From: Steroidobacter sp.
Lineage (GTDB): Bacteria; Pseudomonadota; Gammaproteobacteria; Steroidobacterales; Steroidobacteraceae
Length of the DNA: 57,218 bases
Assembly (NCBI GenBank): GCA_025929585.1
Contig: JAICPY010000017.1
Location: 1-57,218, forward strand
Direction: 5' to 3'
Part shown: positions 34,089-43,512 of the stretch, piece after piece
Numbering within the stretch: the first letter of the stretch is position 1
Layout of the letters: each line of letters starts with the position of its first letter
The notes under the pieces: model-generated
The model's input: the letters and a program-made list of their open reading frames with translations, nothing else
What the model was told of the DNA's origin: nothing
The model's database searches: none
Program-made: the position numbers and the translations under genes

Positions 34089-35033
34089 TCAACCGGCGCT
34101 TTCCTTGGTAGCCCGCTTTTCTTCGTACATGGCGGCGTCGGCCCGGCCGATCAGCGACTCGATCGTTTCATCGCCGGAATGATCGACGAGGGCTGTGCCG
34201 ATACTGAGCTCGACTCGATAGGGGCGCCCGGAATCGCGGTTGAATGCTTCGATGTGCTCGCGGACCCGTCGGGTAAGTGCGTGCACGTCTCCAACATGCG
34301 CCAGTGCGACGAATTCATCGCCTCCCATGCGACCGACGATGTCGGCGTCTCGGAACGTTTGTTTGATCAAGGTCGCAGCATCGCGCAGCGCTGCATCGCC
34401 GATTAGATGGCCTAAGGTATCGTTGATGACCTTAAGTCCGTTCAAGTCCATGAAGAACAAAGCCAGCATGTGCTGCTCGCGCTTCGCCACCTTCAGCGCT
34501 TGCTCCGCAAGCTCGAAAAAACCGCGTCGGTTTTTCAGCTGAGTCAGCTCATCGACGAGCGTCAGGTTTTCTAACAGCTCGGCATTGCGTCGAAGCGCTT
34601 CCTCGCGCTCGCGCATTGCGACGTCCGCGCGATGCTTATGCATCGCAACTTCGATCGCGCAGCGAAGTTCGACTTCTTGGAATGGTTTGACGATATATCC
34701 GAGAGGACCGGTGAGTACCGCGCGTTGCAGTGTCGCAGGGTCGCTATGTCCGGTGAGGAATATCACTGGAACTTGCGAACGCTCCTGAATCAGACGCGCC
34801 GCCTGGATGCCGTCAATCTCGCCACGCAGACCGACATCCATGACAACGAGCTCGGGTTGCAGATCCTGCGCCATGCGCACGGCTTGAGCGCCTTCGCTGG
34901 CGATTCCGCTGATCCGGTAACCGAGCCGAGTGAGGGTCTCCTGCAGATCGTGGGCGACGATGCCTTCATCTTCCACGAGCAAGATCGAAGCAGGCGCCGG
35001 ATTATCCTCGTCGGCGTCCTGCTCCATGCTCAT
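34089..35033 (-). CDS. Response regulator diguanylate cyclase (REC-GGDEF)
   Basis: 314 residues from ATG 35033. Receiver domain about 15-130 with acidic ILLVEDEG, phospho-acceptor Asp66 in VVMDVGLRG, and Lys116 in YIVKPF. A short helix linker leads to a GGDEF domain about 155-310. The active motif GGDEF at 237-241 is canonical, so it should make c-di-GMP from two GTP. RDAD at 228-231 is an intact RxxD inhibitory site 5 residues upstream. No histidine kinase adjacent. Divergent from the adenosine kinase gene, 252 nt apart. It is a plausible source of the ligand for the riboswitch at 18284. Confidence 0.95.
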   Translation of the reverse strand: MSMEQDADEDNPAPASILLVEDEGIVAHDLQETLTRLGYRISGIASEGAQAVRMAQDLQPELVVMDVGLRGEIDGIQAARLIQERSQVPVIFLTGHSDPATLQRAVLTGPLGYIVKPFQEVELRCAIEVAMHKHRADVAMREREEALRRNAELLENLTLVDELTQLKNRRGFFELAEQALKVAKREQHMLALFFMDLNGLKVINDTLGHLIGDAALRDAATLIKQTFRDADIVGRMGGDEFVALAHVGDVHALTRRVREHIEAFNRDSGRPYRVELSIGTALVDHSGDETIESLIGRADAAMYEEKRATKESAG

Positions 35034-35285
35034 AGCGTGACCTGAAGTTTTCAGGACCTCGATGCTGCTCAGTTGATTCACGCACACACCTACGAGGAAA
35101 CACGCCCCTTAACGCGCGAGCTGTCCTACAGGTTCAGATGGATTTCGCTAGGACCTGTCGCAACTTACCGCCACTTGCGGCCGACTCGCAGCCACGTAAC
35201 GAGCTTTTCCTGCCAAAACGCGCAAGGTTCGCCTAGAATCCGCCCCCAAACAGCTCCCCTGCCGGTCGAATATTCACAAAGGCCA

Positions 35286-36239
35286 ATGAATTCAGGCTCA
35301 AAAAACGCCCTTATTTGCGGTTCCATCGCGTTCGACACCATCATGGTGTTCCAGGATCGCTTCAAGGCGCACATCCTGCCGGACAAGATTCACATGCTGA
35401 ACGTCTCGTTCTTGGTGCCTCAACTGCGCCGAGAGTTCGGCGGCTGTGCGGGGAATATCGCCTTTAATCTCAAGTTGCTTGGGGATCGCGGCTATCCGAT
35501 GGCAACGGCAGGGCGGGACTTTGGTCCGTACGCCGACTGGATGGCGCACATCGGCGTGCCCATGGATTACATCAAGGTTCTCGATTCGGAGCACACCGCG
35601 CAGGCTTTCATCACCACCGATTTGGATGATAACCAGATCACCGCTTTTCACCCCGGTGCCATGCAGCATTCGCACTTGAACTCGGTAGCGCAAGCGCGGG
35701 ACATCGGTATTGGGATCGTGGCTCCGGACGGGCGCGACGGCATGCTTCAGCACGCCTCCGAGTTCGCTGCTGCCCAAATCCCGTTCATCTTCGATCCGGG
35801 TCAAGGCTTGCCGATGTTCGGCGGCGAAGAGCTACGAGCTTTCATCTCGCAGGCGAGTTGGGTTGCGGTGAATGAATACGAGTGGCAGCTGCTGCAGGAC
35901 CGAACGAAGCTGTCGGCCCGCGACGTCGCAGCACAGGTCAACGCCCTGATCGTCACGCGAGGCGCAGAAGGATCGACCATACACACCCTTGATGGAGACA
36001 TCCCCATACCTGCGGCGAAGCCCTCGGCAATCGTAGATCCGACCGGCTGCGGTGACGCCTATCGTGCGGGCTTGTTGTACGGGTTGCTGCATGGATTGGA
36101 TTGGGAAACGACCGGGCGCATCGCCTCTTTGATGGGTGCGATCAAGATCGAATCGCGAGGTACTCAGAACCATAACTTCTCGATCGCGCAATTCCAGTCG
36201 CGGTATCGTGAGAGTTTCGGACGAACGCTCGATATTTGA
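35286..36239 (+). CDS. PfkB-family sugar/nucleoside kinase, probable adenosine kinase
   Basis: 317 residues from ATG 35286; the longer frame upstream is in the divergent promoter region. PfkB signatures: REFGGCAGNIAFNLKLLG near residue 40, and the ATP/anion-hole motif DPTGCGDAYRAGLLYGL with catalytic Asp near residue 255. The N-terminal ALICGSIAFDTIM fits the adenosine kinase-like branch. Placed 72 nt before metK and near ahcY, it would phosphorylate the adenosine released from SAH. Substrate assignment rests on context and is not proven by the sequence. Confidence 0.88.
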   Translation: MNSGSKNALICGSIAFDTIMVFQDRFKAHILPDKIHMLNVSFLVPQLRREFGGCAGNIAFNLKLLGDRGYPMATAGRDFGPYADWMAHIGVPMDYIKVLDSEHTAQAFITTDLDDNQITAFHPGAMQHSHLNSVAQARDIGIGIVAPDGRDGMLQHASEFAAAQIPFIFDPGQGLPMFGGEELRAFISQASWVAVNEYEWQLLQDRTKLSARDVAAQVNALIVTRGAEGSTIHTLDGDIPIPAAKPSAIVDPTGCGDAYRAGLLYGLLHGLDWETTGRIASLMGAIKIESRGTQNHNFSIAQFQSRYRESFGRTLDI

Positions 36240-36311
36240 GTGTCCTCGAGGGCCCAGGATTGCAGGCTTTCATCAGGATCAGTTAGGCGATTTCATCAGA
36301 CGGAAAGACAC

Positions 36312-37496
36312 ATGAGCAGCAGTTTTTTATTCACTTCGGAATCGGTGTCGGAAGGCCATCCAGACAAAGTATCGGATCAAATTTCGGATGCGATTCTGGA
36401 TGCGATCTTGGCACAGGATAAGCACTCTCGCGTTGCCGCGGAGACGTTGTGCAACACTGGGCTAGTCGTACTCGCGGGTGAGATCACCTCCAATGCCGTC
36501 GTCGACTACCAATCGGTCGCGCGCGAAACGATCCGCCGCATAGGCTATGACAACACCGACTATGGCATCGACTACAAGGGCTGCTCGGTCCTCGTCGCTT
36601 ACGACAAGCAGTCGCCCGACATCGCGCAAGGCGTCGATGAAGGTCGGGGTCTGAACTTGGATCAGGGCGCCGGCGATCAGGGTCTCATGTTCGGCTACGC
36701 CTGCGATGAAACCCCGGAGTTGATGCCACTGCCGATTCACCTGTCGCACCGGCTCGTGGAACGGCAAGCGTTGCTGCGCAAGCAGGGCAAACTCGCCTGG
36801 CTGCGTCCAGATGCAAAGTCGCAAGTCACGGTCAAATACGTCGACGGCCGGCCGAAAGAAATCGATACGGTCGTGCTTTCGACTCAGCATCATCCCGATA
36901 TCGAGCATGCGGCGCTTACGGAGGCGGTGATCGAGGAAATCATCAAACCCGTGTTGCCGAAAGAGTTGTTGGGAGCGAAGGTCAATTTCCTGGTGAATCC
37001 GACCGGGCGTTTCGTAGTGGGCGGGCCGCAAGGGGACTGTGGGCTGACGGGACGGAAGATCATCGTGGATACCTACGGTGGTGCAGCCCCTCACGGCGGC
37101 GGCGCGTTTTCGGGTAAGGATCCATCCAAAGTGGATCGTTCGGCTGCCTACGCAGCGCGCTATGTCGCAAAGAACGTCGTTGCGGCAGGTCTTGCGAGCA
37201 AGTGTCTGGTGCAAGTGTCCTATGCGATTGGCGTTGCGCGTCCCACGAGCGTGATGGCGACGACCTACGGTACAGGCAAGGTGTCGGATGAGCGCATCGA
37301 GCAGCTCATTTCCAAGCACTTCGACCTACGCCCGAAAGGCATTATCCAAATGCTGGATCTGCTGCGCCCGATTTACCAGAAGACTGCCTCGTACGGTCAT
37401 TTCGGCCGCAATGAACCAGAATTCAGCTGGGAGAAAACTGACAAGGCCGATGCTCTGGCCGCTGATGCCGGCGTGAAGAAGGTGGCAAACGGCTAA
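36312..37496 (+). CDS. metK: S-adenosylmethionine synthetase MetK
   Basis: Makes SAM from methionine and ATP. 394 residues from ATG 36312 ([20 protein letters not shown]); an upstream 24-residue extension is not part of the family. Motifs: [15 protein letters not shown] with the active-site His and metal Asp, [38 protein letters not shown], and [19 protein letters not shown]. No riboswitch is recognised upstream. Repeat element 5 starts at its stop codon. Confidence 0.98.
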   Translation: MSSSFLFTSESVSEGHPDKVSDQISDAILDAILAQDKHSRVAAETLCNTGLVVLAGEITSNAVVDYQSVARETIRRIGYDNTDYGIDYKGCSVLVAYDKQSPDIAQGVDEGRGLNLDQGAGDQGLMFGYACDETPELMPLPIHLSHRLVERQALLRKQGKLAWLRPDAKSQVTVKYVDGRPKEIDTVVLSTQHHPDIEHAALTEAVIEEIIKPVLPKELLGAKVNFLVNPTGRFVVGGPQGDCGLTGRKIIVDTYGGAAPHGGGAFSGKDPSKVDRSAAYAARYVAKNVVAAGLASKCLVQVSYAIGVARPTSVMATTYGTGKVSDERIEQLISKHFDLRPKGIIQMLDLLRPIYQKTASYGHFGRNEPEFSWEKTDKADALAADAGVKKVANG

Positions 37497-37497
37497 G

Positions 37498-37585
37498 TCC
37501 CCGGTCCCACAGTCCGCGGTCTAGCCAGAAGGTTTCAGAGGCGGTCAACGCCTCTGTCAGTCCGCAGTCCAACGACTGCGGACTG
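37498..37585. repeat. Inverted word-repeat element 5 (AGTCCGC words) with stacked hairpins
   Basis: Left part about 37498-37531 has AGTCCCC, GGTCCCAC, AGTCCGC and GGTCTAG in a row. Then a hairpin CAGAGGCG/CGCCTCTG (37536-37556) and a perfect 12-bp hairpin CAGTCCGCAGTC/GACTGCGGACTG (37558-37585, loop CAAC). Loop-proximal GCCAGA and GACAGA as in the other elements. Sits between metK and the SAH riboswitch and may separate their transcripts. Confidence 0.8.
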
Positions 37586-37621
37586 CAGACTTCCTCCTCG
37601 GCCTTGCGCTACACTAGGCGC

Positions 37622-37746
37622 CCGCTCACCGAGGGGCGCTGCAGCAGTGCTAGGGAACTCTCCCGTCACCTGTCAGGCTCGGTGTGCATCTTGCGAGGCG
37701 TTCAGCGGTATCGATCCGATCCGCGCGCCTTAGCAACGGCGCCCTC
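37622..37746 (+). ncRNA. S-adenosylhomocysteine (SAH) riboswitch
   Basis: The conserved pieces of the SAH riboswitch are present in order: ACCGAGGGGCGCTGCAGC (37628-37645), GTCAGGCTCGGTG (37672-37684) and GCAACGGCGCCC (37733-37744). ACCGAG pairs with CTCGGT, and GGGCGC can pair with GCGCCC to give the pseudoknot. It ends about 22 nt before the ahcY start and next to its GGAG, so SAH binding would favour translation of the SAH-degrading enzyme, as known for this class. Confidence 0.93.
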
Positions 37747-37768
37747 CAACTTGTAATCGGAGATGATC

Positions 37769-39202
37769 ATGAGCGCAGTTGCGAAACCGACGCATTCCGT
37801 CGATCTGTCGAAGGGCGACTTCAAAGTCGCCGATCTTTCCCTTGCCGCCTGGGGGCGCAAGGAAATTCTCATTGCCGAAACCGAAATGCCGGGCCTGATG
37901 GCCATTCGCGACGAGTTCGCTCAGTCGCAGCCGCTGAAGGGTGCGCGCATTACTGGTTCGTTGCACATGACGATCCAAACCGCAGTGTTGATCGAAACGC
38001 TGCAGGCGCTGGGCGCACAGGTGCGCTGGGCTTCATGCAATGTGTTCTCGACTCAAGATCACGCTGCGGCCGCCATCGCTGCGACCGGCACAGCGGTCTT
38101 CGCCTACAAAGGCGAATCGCTGGATGAGTACTGGGATTACACTCACCGCATTTTCGAATGGTCCGACGGCGGCTACTCGAACATGATTCTGGATGACGGC
38201 GGCGACGCCACTTTGCTGCTCCACTTGGGCGTGCGCGCCGAAAGCGATCAAAATGTCTTGGCAAAGCCGGGCAGTGAAGAAGAAACCTCCTTGTTCAATT
38301 CGATCAAGGCAAAGCTCAAGGCCGATCCGAAGTGGTATTCGGATCGTATCAAGCACATCAAGGGCGTGAGCGAAGAGACCACCACTGGCGTGAAACGTCT
38401 GTACCAGATGGCAAAGGAAGGCAAGCTGGCGTTTCCCGCAATCAACGTGAATGACTCGGTCACCAAGAGCAAGTTCGACAATCTTTACGGCTGCCGCGAA
38501 TCGCTCCTGGATGGCATCAAGCGTGCGACCGACGTGATGATCGCCGGCAAAGTCGCTGTCGTCTGCGGCTATGGCGATGTGGGCAAGGGTTCCGCGCAGG
38601 CATTGCGCTCGCTCTCGGCGCAGGTATGGATTACGGAGATCGATCCCATCTGTGCGCTGCAGGCTGCAATGGAAGGCTATCGCGTCGTCACGATGGAAGA
38701 GGCTGCCGACAAGGCAGACATCTTCGTCACGACCACTGGCAACTTGCATGTGATCACGCACGATCACATCAAGAAGATGAAGAACAATGCGATCGTCTGC
38801 AACATTGGTCATTTCGATAACGAAATCGATGTCGCATCGCTTCGGCAGTACGAGTGGGAAAACATCAAGCCGCAGGTCGATCATGTGATCTTCCCGGACG
38901 GCAAGCGGATCATCTTGCTGGCCGAAGGCCGCCTGGTGAATCTCGGCTGTGCGACCGGCCATCCTTCCTATGTGATGAGCTCGTCCTTTGCGAACCAGAC
39001 GCTGGCGCAGATCGAGTTGTACAAGAACACCGATAAGTATCCGATCGGCGTTTATGTGTTGCCGAAGCACCTCGATGAGAAAGTGGCGCGTTTGCAGCTG
39101 GCAAAGCTAGGCGCAAAGCTCACGCAGCTCAGCGAGGCGCAAGCGAGCTACATCGGTGTGCCGAAGGAAGGGCCATACAAGCCGGATCATTATCGGTATT
39201 GA
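37769..39202 (+). CDS. ahcY: Adenosylhomocysteinase AhcY (SahH)
   Basis: Hydrolyses SAH to homocysteine and adenosine. 477 residues from ATG 37769, 6 nt after GGAG (an ATG two codons earlier is possible). Typical segments: [57 protein letters not shown]-binding [19 protein letters not shown], and the C-terminal [10 protein letters not shown]. The extra helical segment near residues 150-190 is the proteobacterial long form. SAH riboswitch directly upstream. Confidence 0.98.
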   Translation: MSAVAKPTHSVDLSKGDFKVADLSLAAWGRKEILIAETEMPGLMAIRDEFAQSQPLKGARITGSLHMTIQTAVLIETLQALGAQVRWASCNVFSTQDHAAAAIAATGTAVFAYKGESLDEYWDYTHRIFEWSDGGYSNMILDDGGDATLLLHLGVRAESDQNVLAKPGSEEETSLFNSIKAKLKADPKWYSDRIKHIKGVSEETTTGVKRLYQMAKEGKLAFPAINVNDSVTKSKFDNLYGCRESLLDGIKRATDVMIAGKVAVVCGYGDVGKGSAQALRSLSAQVWITEIDPICALQAAMEGYRVVTMEEAADKADIFVTTTGNLHVITHDHIKKMKNNAIVCNIGHFDNEIDVASLRQYEWENIKPQVDHVIFPDGKRIILLAEGRLVNLGCATGHPSYVMSSSFANQTLAQIELYKNTDKYPIGVYVLPKHLDEKVARLQLAKLGAKLTQLSEAQASYIGVPKEGPYKPDHYRY

Positions 39203-39207
39203 TGTAG

Positions 39208-40134
39208 GTGTCGCAACGCGAACCTAGATCGGGCAGTCGCGCTCTTGGAGTCGAGAGCGCGGCTCGCCATTCTCCTGCACCCAGTGTGATCCTCACGACG
39301 TCCTGCCCCGACACGACAGGAATCGTGGCCGCTGTCTCCGGATTTCTTGCGGCCAACAATTGTCTCATCACCGAGGCTCAGCATTACGACGATCCATACG
39401 CGGACATGTCGTTCATGCGCACGGTATTTCACGATAATGGCAACGGAGCACCATCGCTGCGTGCGTTGCACGAATCGTTCGGCAGCACGGTTGCCGAGAA
39501 ATTTCACATGCAGTGGCGTTTTCACGAGGCGCAACGCAAGTGCAGAGCCGTCATTGCAGTTTCCAAACACGGGCACTGCCTCAACAGCATGTTGCATCGC
39601 TGGAGCACCGGTACGCTTCCAGTGGAAGTCGTGGCTGTCGTTTCGAATCATCAAGACATGCGTAGTCTGACCGAATGGCACGGAGTGCCGTATTACTATT
39701 TGCCGGTGTCAGATGCCCGCAGGGAAGAGCAAGAAGAGAGGGTTCTAGAGCTGTTCGGGAAACTGGACGCCGAGTTGCTCGTCCTCGCTCGCTACATGCA
39801 GATCTTGAGTCCCCGAGCTTGCGAGGCCTTCGCTGGTCGCGCGATCAACATTCACCATTCGTTTCTGCCGGGCTTCAAAGGCGCCAAGGCCTATCACCAA
39901 GCCCATGAGCGAGGAGTAAAGCTCATAGGCGCGACCGCGCACTACGTGACGACAGAGTTGGACGAAGGACCGATCATCGAACAGGAAGTCGCACGAGTCG
40001 ACCATACGATGTCCCCGCAAGAATTGGTCAGCATCGGCTCAGACCTCGAAAGCGTCGTGCTCAACCGCGCTGTGAAGTGGCACGCCGAACGCCGCGTATT
40101 CACGAATGGAAGCAAGACGGTGGTTTTGAAGTAA
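39208..40134 (+). CDS. purU: Formyltetrahydrofolate deformylase PurU
   Basis: Hydrolyses 10-formyl-THF to formate and THF. 308 residues, GTG start 5 nt after the ahcY stop. An N-terminal ACT domain (VILTTSCPDTTGIVAAVSGF) near residues 26-100 binds small regulators, as in PurU. The formyltransferase domain has INIHHSFLPGFKGAKAYHQA and IGATAHYVTTELDEGPIIEQ, with the catalytic Asn/His/Asp set. The N-terminal about 25 residues are extra and poorly conserved, so the start may lie slightly downstream. In E. coli methionine and glycine control this enzyme; its location after ahcY fits methionine/one-carbon balance. Confidence 0.95.
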   Translation: MSQREPRSGSRALGVESAARHSPAPSVILTTSCPDTTGIVAAVSGFLAANNCLITEAQHYDDPYADMSFMRTVFHDNGNGAPSLRALHESFGSTVAEKFHMQWRFHEAQRKCRAVIAVSKHGHCLNSMLHRWSTGTLPVEVVAVVSNHQDMRSLTEWHGVPYYYLPVSDARREEQEERVLELFGKLDAELLVLARYMQILSPRACEAFAGRAINIHHSFLPGFKGAKAYHQAHERGVKLIGATAHYVTTELDEGPIIEQEVARVDHTMSPQELVSIGSDLESVVLNRAVKWHAERRVFTNGSKTVVLK

Positions 40135-40146
40135 ACGTCACAATTG

Positions 40147-40178
40147 AGTCCGCAGTCCCTAGTCCCTAGTCCGCAGCC
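40147..40178. repeat. Single-arm word repeat (AGTCCGC / AGTCCCT words)
   Basis: AGTCCGC, AGTCCCT, AGTCCCT, AGTCCGC in direct succession, period 7, in the gap after purU. The same word builds element 5, about 2.6 kb upstream. No inverse partner arm is visible in the gap. Confidence 0.75.
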
Positions 40179-40186
40179 GGATGAAG

Positions 40187-40285
40187 GTGAACGGCGTGTA
40201 GACGTGCGGACGTGCAGAGGTCAGAGCGGTAGTGTCTGCCCATCTTTCTTACCTATGCACCTCTACACCTCTACACGTCCTTCAC
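40187..40285. repeat. Inverted word-repeat element 7 (GTGTAGAC words)
   Basis: Arms of exactly 35 nt, 40187-40221 and 40251-40285, are 28/35 identical in inverted orientation. Left arm words GTGTAGAC, GTGCGGAC, GTGCAGAG; right arm (reverse complement) GTGTAGAG, GTGTAGAG, GTGCATAG, all with period 8. Inner ends GGTCAGAG and GGTAAGAA. 29-nt loop. Lies in the gap between purU and the alpha-glucosidase. Confidence 0.9.
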
Positions 40286-40387
40286 GCGGCGGCCGCAGCC
40301 CGCCGCACAGAATACGTATGCAGGACTCATGCGCCTCACTCGTAGCGCGTTAAGCTTCGCGGATTACCTTCTCAACGAGATTTACAG

Positions 40388-42001
40388 ATGTCCCTATCGC
40401 CCTGGTGGCGTGGCGCGGTGATCTATCAAATTTATCCGCGTAGCTTTTTCGATACGAATGGCGACGGCGTGGGGGACCTCCCCGGGATCATCGAGCGGCT
40501 CGACTATGTGGCGAGCCTTGGTGTGGATGCGATTTGGATTTCGCCGTTCTTCAAATCGCCGATGCACGATTTTGGCTACGACGTTGCCGACTATCGCAGC
40601 GTCGATCCTCTATTTGGAACGATGGAGCACTTCGACGCTCTGCTTAGCAAAGCACATCGCCTTGGGCTCAAGGTGATGATCGACCAAGTGCTCAGCCACA
40701 CTTCTTCCGAGCACGATTGGTTTCGAGAAAGCCGGCAGTCGCGAGATAACGCGAAGGCGGACTGGTACGTGTGGGCCGAGCCTAAAGAAGACGGCTCCCC
40801 GCCCAACAATTGGCTCTCCATCTTCGGAGGCGTAGCTTGGACTTGGGAGCCGCGACGCAAGCAGTATTACCTGCACAACTTTCTCGCGTCCCAACCCGAC
40901 CTGAATTTCCATCACCCTGAAGTACGCAAGGCGATTCTCGAGAATGTCGAATTCTGGTTGGATAAGGGAGTCGATGGGTTTCGCCTGGATGCCATCAATT
41001 TCTGCTTCCACGACGCGCTGTTGCGGGATAACCCGCCCAAGCCAGCAGCGCTGAGGAAGGGAGGTGGATTCACCTCTGACAATCCCTACGCGTATCAGTA
41101 CCACTACTTCAACAACACTCAGCCGGAGAATCTCGGCTTCCTCCAGGAATTGCGCGCACTATTCGACCGATACCCCGATGCAGCATCCTTAGGCGAGATC
41201 TCATCGGAAGATACGGTGGCAACGATGGCGGAGTACACGAGCGGCAATCGCTTGCACATGGGCTACAGCTTCGAGCTGCTCACCGACCATTTCTCCGCAG
41301 CTCATATTCGCAAGACGGTGGAGCAGTTGGAATCCAAGATCACATCGGGCTGGCCATGCTGGTCGTTGTCGAATCACGATGTCAGCCGTGTCTTGAGTCG
41401 GTGGGGCGGAAGCTCGCCACCGCGTCATCTTGCCAATCTGCTGACCGCGCTGCTTTGTTCGCTGCGCGGCTCGGTATGTATCTATCAGGGTGAAGAGCTA
41501 GGATTGAGCGAAGCAGACATTCCATTCGACTGCTTGCAAGATCCTTATGGAATCGCGTTTTGGCCTGCCTTCAAGGGGCGAGATGGCTGTCGTACGCCAA
41601 TGCCTTGGTCGCAACTCGAGCACGCAGGCTTTACGTTAGGCAAACCTTGGCTTCCTGTACCGGATCAGCATAGAGCGATCTGCGTGCATGTTCAGGAAGA
41701 GGAGGCCGACTCCGTGTTGAAAGGCTTTCGTGCGTTCATACAATGGCGCAAAGCTCATCTGGCTCTGCAGCAAGGAGATATTCGCTTCATGAACCTCGGT
41801 GAACACGTGCTGGCCTTCACGCGTATGTCGAGCGAGGAGCATCTCTTTGCAGCGTTCAACCTGTCGTCCCAAGTTCTGAGCGCATCTATCCCAGACGGAG
41901 CGTGGTCTCGACTCGACGTGCCCGGATTGCTGAACGGCGCACTCGAAGGCGAGTGTCTTGTTCTGCCTGGATACGGTGCGTTGTTTGCCAGCAAAGCATG
42001 A
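40388..42001 (+). CDS. GH13 alpha-glucosidase
   Basis: Cleaves alpha-1,4-linked malto-oligosaccharides or similar; no signal peptide, so cytoplasmic. 537 residues. GH13 motifs: YQIYPRSFFDTNGDGVGDLPGI, the VMIDQVLSHTSSEH region, nucleophile Asp in VDGFRLDAINF, acid/base Glu in SLGEIS, and SNHDVSR. This sequence style matches GH13_23 enzymes. Its stop overlaps the start of an MFS transporter, and the LacI-type regulator follows, giving a compact uptake and cleavage unit. Exact sugar (maltose, sucrose or other alpha-glucoside) cannot be told. Confidence 0.93.
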   Translation: MSLSPWWRGAVIYQIYPRSFFDTNGDGVGDLPGIIERLDYVASLGVDAIWISPFFKSPMHDFGYDVADYRSVDPLFGTMEHFDALLSKAHRLGLKVMIDQVLSHTSSEHDWFRESRQSRDNAKADWYVWAEPKEDGSPPNNWLSIFGGVAWTWEPRRKQYYLHNFLASQPDLNFHHPEVRKAILENVEFWLDKGVDGFRLDAINFCFHDALLRDNPPKPAALRKGGGFTSDNPYAYQYHYFNNTQPENLGFLQELRALFDRYPDAASLGEISSEDTVATMAEYTSGNRLHMGYSFELLTDHFSAAHIRKTVEQLESKITSGWPCWSLSNHDVSRVLSRWGGSSPPRHLANLLTALLCSLRGSVCIYQGEELGLSEADIPFDCLQDPYGIAFWPAFKGRDGCRTPMPWSQLEHAGFTLGKPWLPVPDQHRAICVHVQEEEADSVLKGFRAFIQWRKAHLALQQGDIRFMNLGEHVLAFTRMSSEEHLFAAFNLSSQVLSASIPDGAWSRLDVPGLLNGALEGECLVLPGYGALFASKA

Positions 42002-43506
42002 GTCAAAAACCGCAGCTCTCCTTCTGGCAGATCTGGAACATTTGTTTCGGCTTTCTAGGTATTCAGTTCGGCTTCGCGCTGCAGAATGCGAACGTCAGCC
42101 GGATCTTTCAGACGCTCGGCGCGCAGGTCGATGAGATTCCAGCCTTGTGGATCGCTGCGCCGCTGACGGGCCTGCTCGTGCAGCCGATCGTGGGCTATTA
42201 CTCCGATCGGACTTGGACGCGGCTGGGGCGAAGACGCCCTTACTTTCTGGTCGGCGCGGTGATTGCCACGCTCGCTTTGTTCGCGATGCCGAATTCTCCG
42301 GCATTGTGGATTGCGGCTGGGTTGCTGTGGATTCTGGATGCATCGATCAATGTGTCGATGGAGCCCTTTCGAGCGTACGTGGGCGATCAGTTGCCGCCCA
42401 GGCAACGGCCGATGGGTTATGCGATGCAAAGCTTCTTCATCGGTGTTGGATCCGTCGTGGCGAGCCTCTTGCCTTGGCTGTTAGCCAAGCTGGGTGTCGC
42501 AAACAGCGCCGGTGTCGGCGAGATTCCCGATACGGTGAAGTACGCGTTCTACTTCGGCGGCGCGATGTTGTTCATCGCGGTGGGTTGGACGGTGTTCAGC
42601 ACGCGAGAGTATCCGCCCGACGTGTTGGTGAGTTTCGACGATGCGGAAGGTGTCCGCGAAGCGCGGCCCAAAGAGTTGCTCCGTTCCAATCGTAGCGGTT
42701 ACTTCTGGCTGGTATTCGGGATGGGCTTGCTGCTCCTCGTTTATGGGACGAATTTAGACAAGCAGCTATATCTACTCGGCGCCGGGCTCGCGATCTACGG
42801 CACCGCACTCATCTATCTGCAATTTTCCAGATCGGCGAATGCTTTCACCGAAATCATGGCGGATTTGTATGGGATGCCCGATCCCATGCGGCGATTGGCG
42901 CTCGTGCAGTTCTTTTCATGGTTTGCCCTATTCGCAATGTGGATCTATACGACGAGCGCGGTGACGTCCGTCCACTTCGGCGCTGCCGATCCTCAAGCTG
43001 CGCGCTACAACGAAGGGGCGAATTGGGTTGGTGTGCTGTTCGCGTCCTACAATGGATTCGCCGCGATCGCCGCAATAGTGATACCGCTGATGGTGCGTCG
43101 ACTGGGCCTGCGTATCAGTCACTTGATCAATGTCTGGTTGGGCTGTGCGGGGCTAATGTCCTTCTTATTCATTCGCGATCCGCAATGGCTGCTTGCATCG
43201 ATGATCGGCGTGGGATTCGCATGGGCATCCATCTTGTCGCTCCCCTACGCTTTGCTGTCGGACAGCCTGCCCGCGAAGAAGATGGGCGTGTATATGGGAA
43301 TCTTCAATTTTTTCATCGTAATTCCGCAGTTGCTCGCCGCGAGCGTACTCGGATTCTTGCTCAAGACACTGCTGGGTAACCAGCCGATCTATGCACTTGC
43401 GATTGGAGCCTTGAGCCTATTCATCGCTGGGCTGTGCGTATTGCGCGTTCGAGAACCAGCAGCGCAGGGTGCGATGGCCGCTCCAGCGTTGGCGGTGAAC
43501 AGGTGA
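41998..43506 (+). CDS. MFS sugar transporter (SLC45/GPH-like)
   Basis: 502 residues from ATG 41998, overlapping the glucosidase stop by 4 nt. Twelve hydrophobic segments; N-terminal FWQIWNICFGFLGIQFGFAL, followed by QPIVGYYSDRTWTRLGRRRPYFLVGA, which is the MFS loop 2-3 motif of the SLC45/sucrose-type group. A long central loop is at about 200-245, and the second half carries LPYALLSDSLPAKKMGVYMGIFNFFIVIPQL. Likely imports the disaccharide or maltodextrin cleaved by the neighbour; inferred from the coupling. Confidence 0.92.
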   Translation: MSQKPQLSFWQIWNICFGFLGIQFGFALQNANVSRIFQTLGAQVDEIPALWIAAPLTGLLVQPIVGYYSDRTWTRLGRRRPYFLVGAVIATLALFAMPNSPALWIAAGLLWILDASINVSMEPFRAYVGDQLPPRQRPMGYAMQSFFIGVGSVVASLLPWLLAKLGVANSAGVGEIPDTVKYAFYFGGAMLFIAVGWTVFSTREYPPDVLVSFDDAEGVREARPKELLRSNRSGYFWLVFGMGLLLLVYGTNLDKQLYLLGAGLAIYGTALIYLQFSRSANAFTEIMADLYGMPDPMRRLALVQFFSWFALFAMWIYTTSAVTSVHFGAADPQAARYNEGANWVGVLFASYNGFAAIAAIVIPLMVRRLGLRISHLINVWLGCAGLMSFLFIRDPQWLLASMIGVGFAWASILSLPYALLSDSLPAKKMGVYMGIFNFFIVIPQLLAASVLGFLLKTLLGNQPIYALAIGALSLFIAGLCVLRVREPAAQGAMAAPALAVNR

Positions 43507-43512
43507 GGGTGG

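Noticed and set aside
36240-36311. SAM riboswitch before metK
   Set aside because: Only about 70 nt and no match to SAM-I, SAM-II or SAM/SAH motifs that I know.
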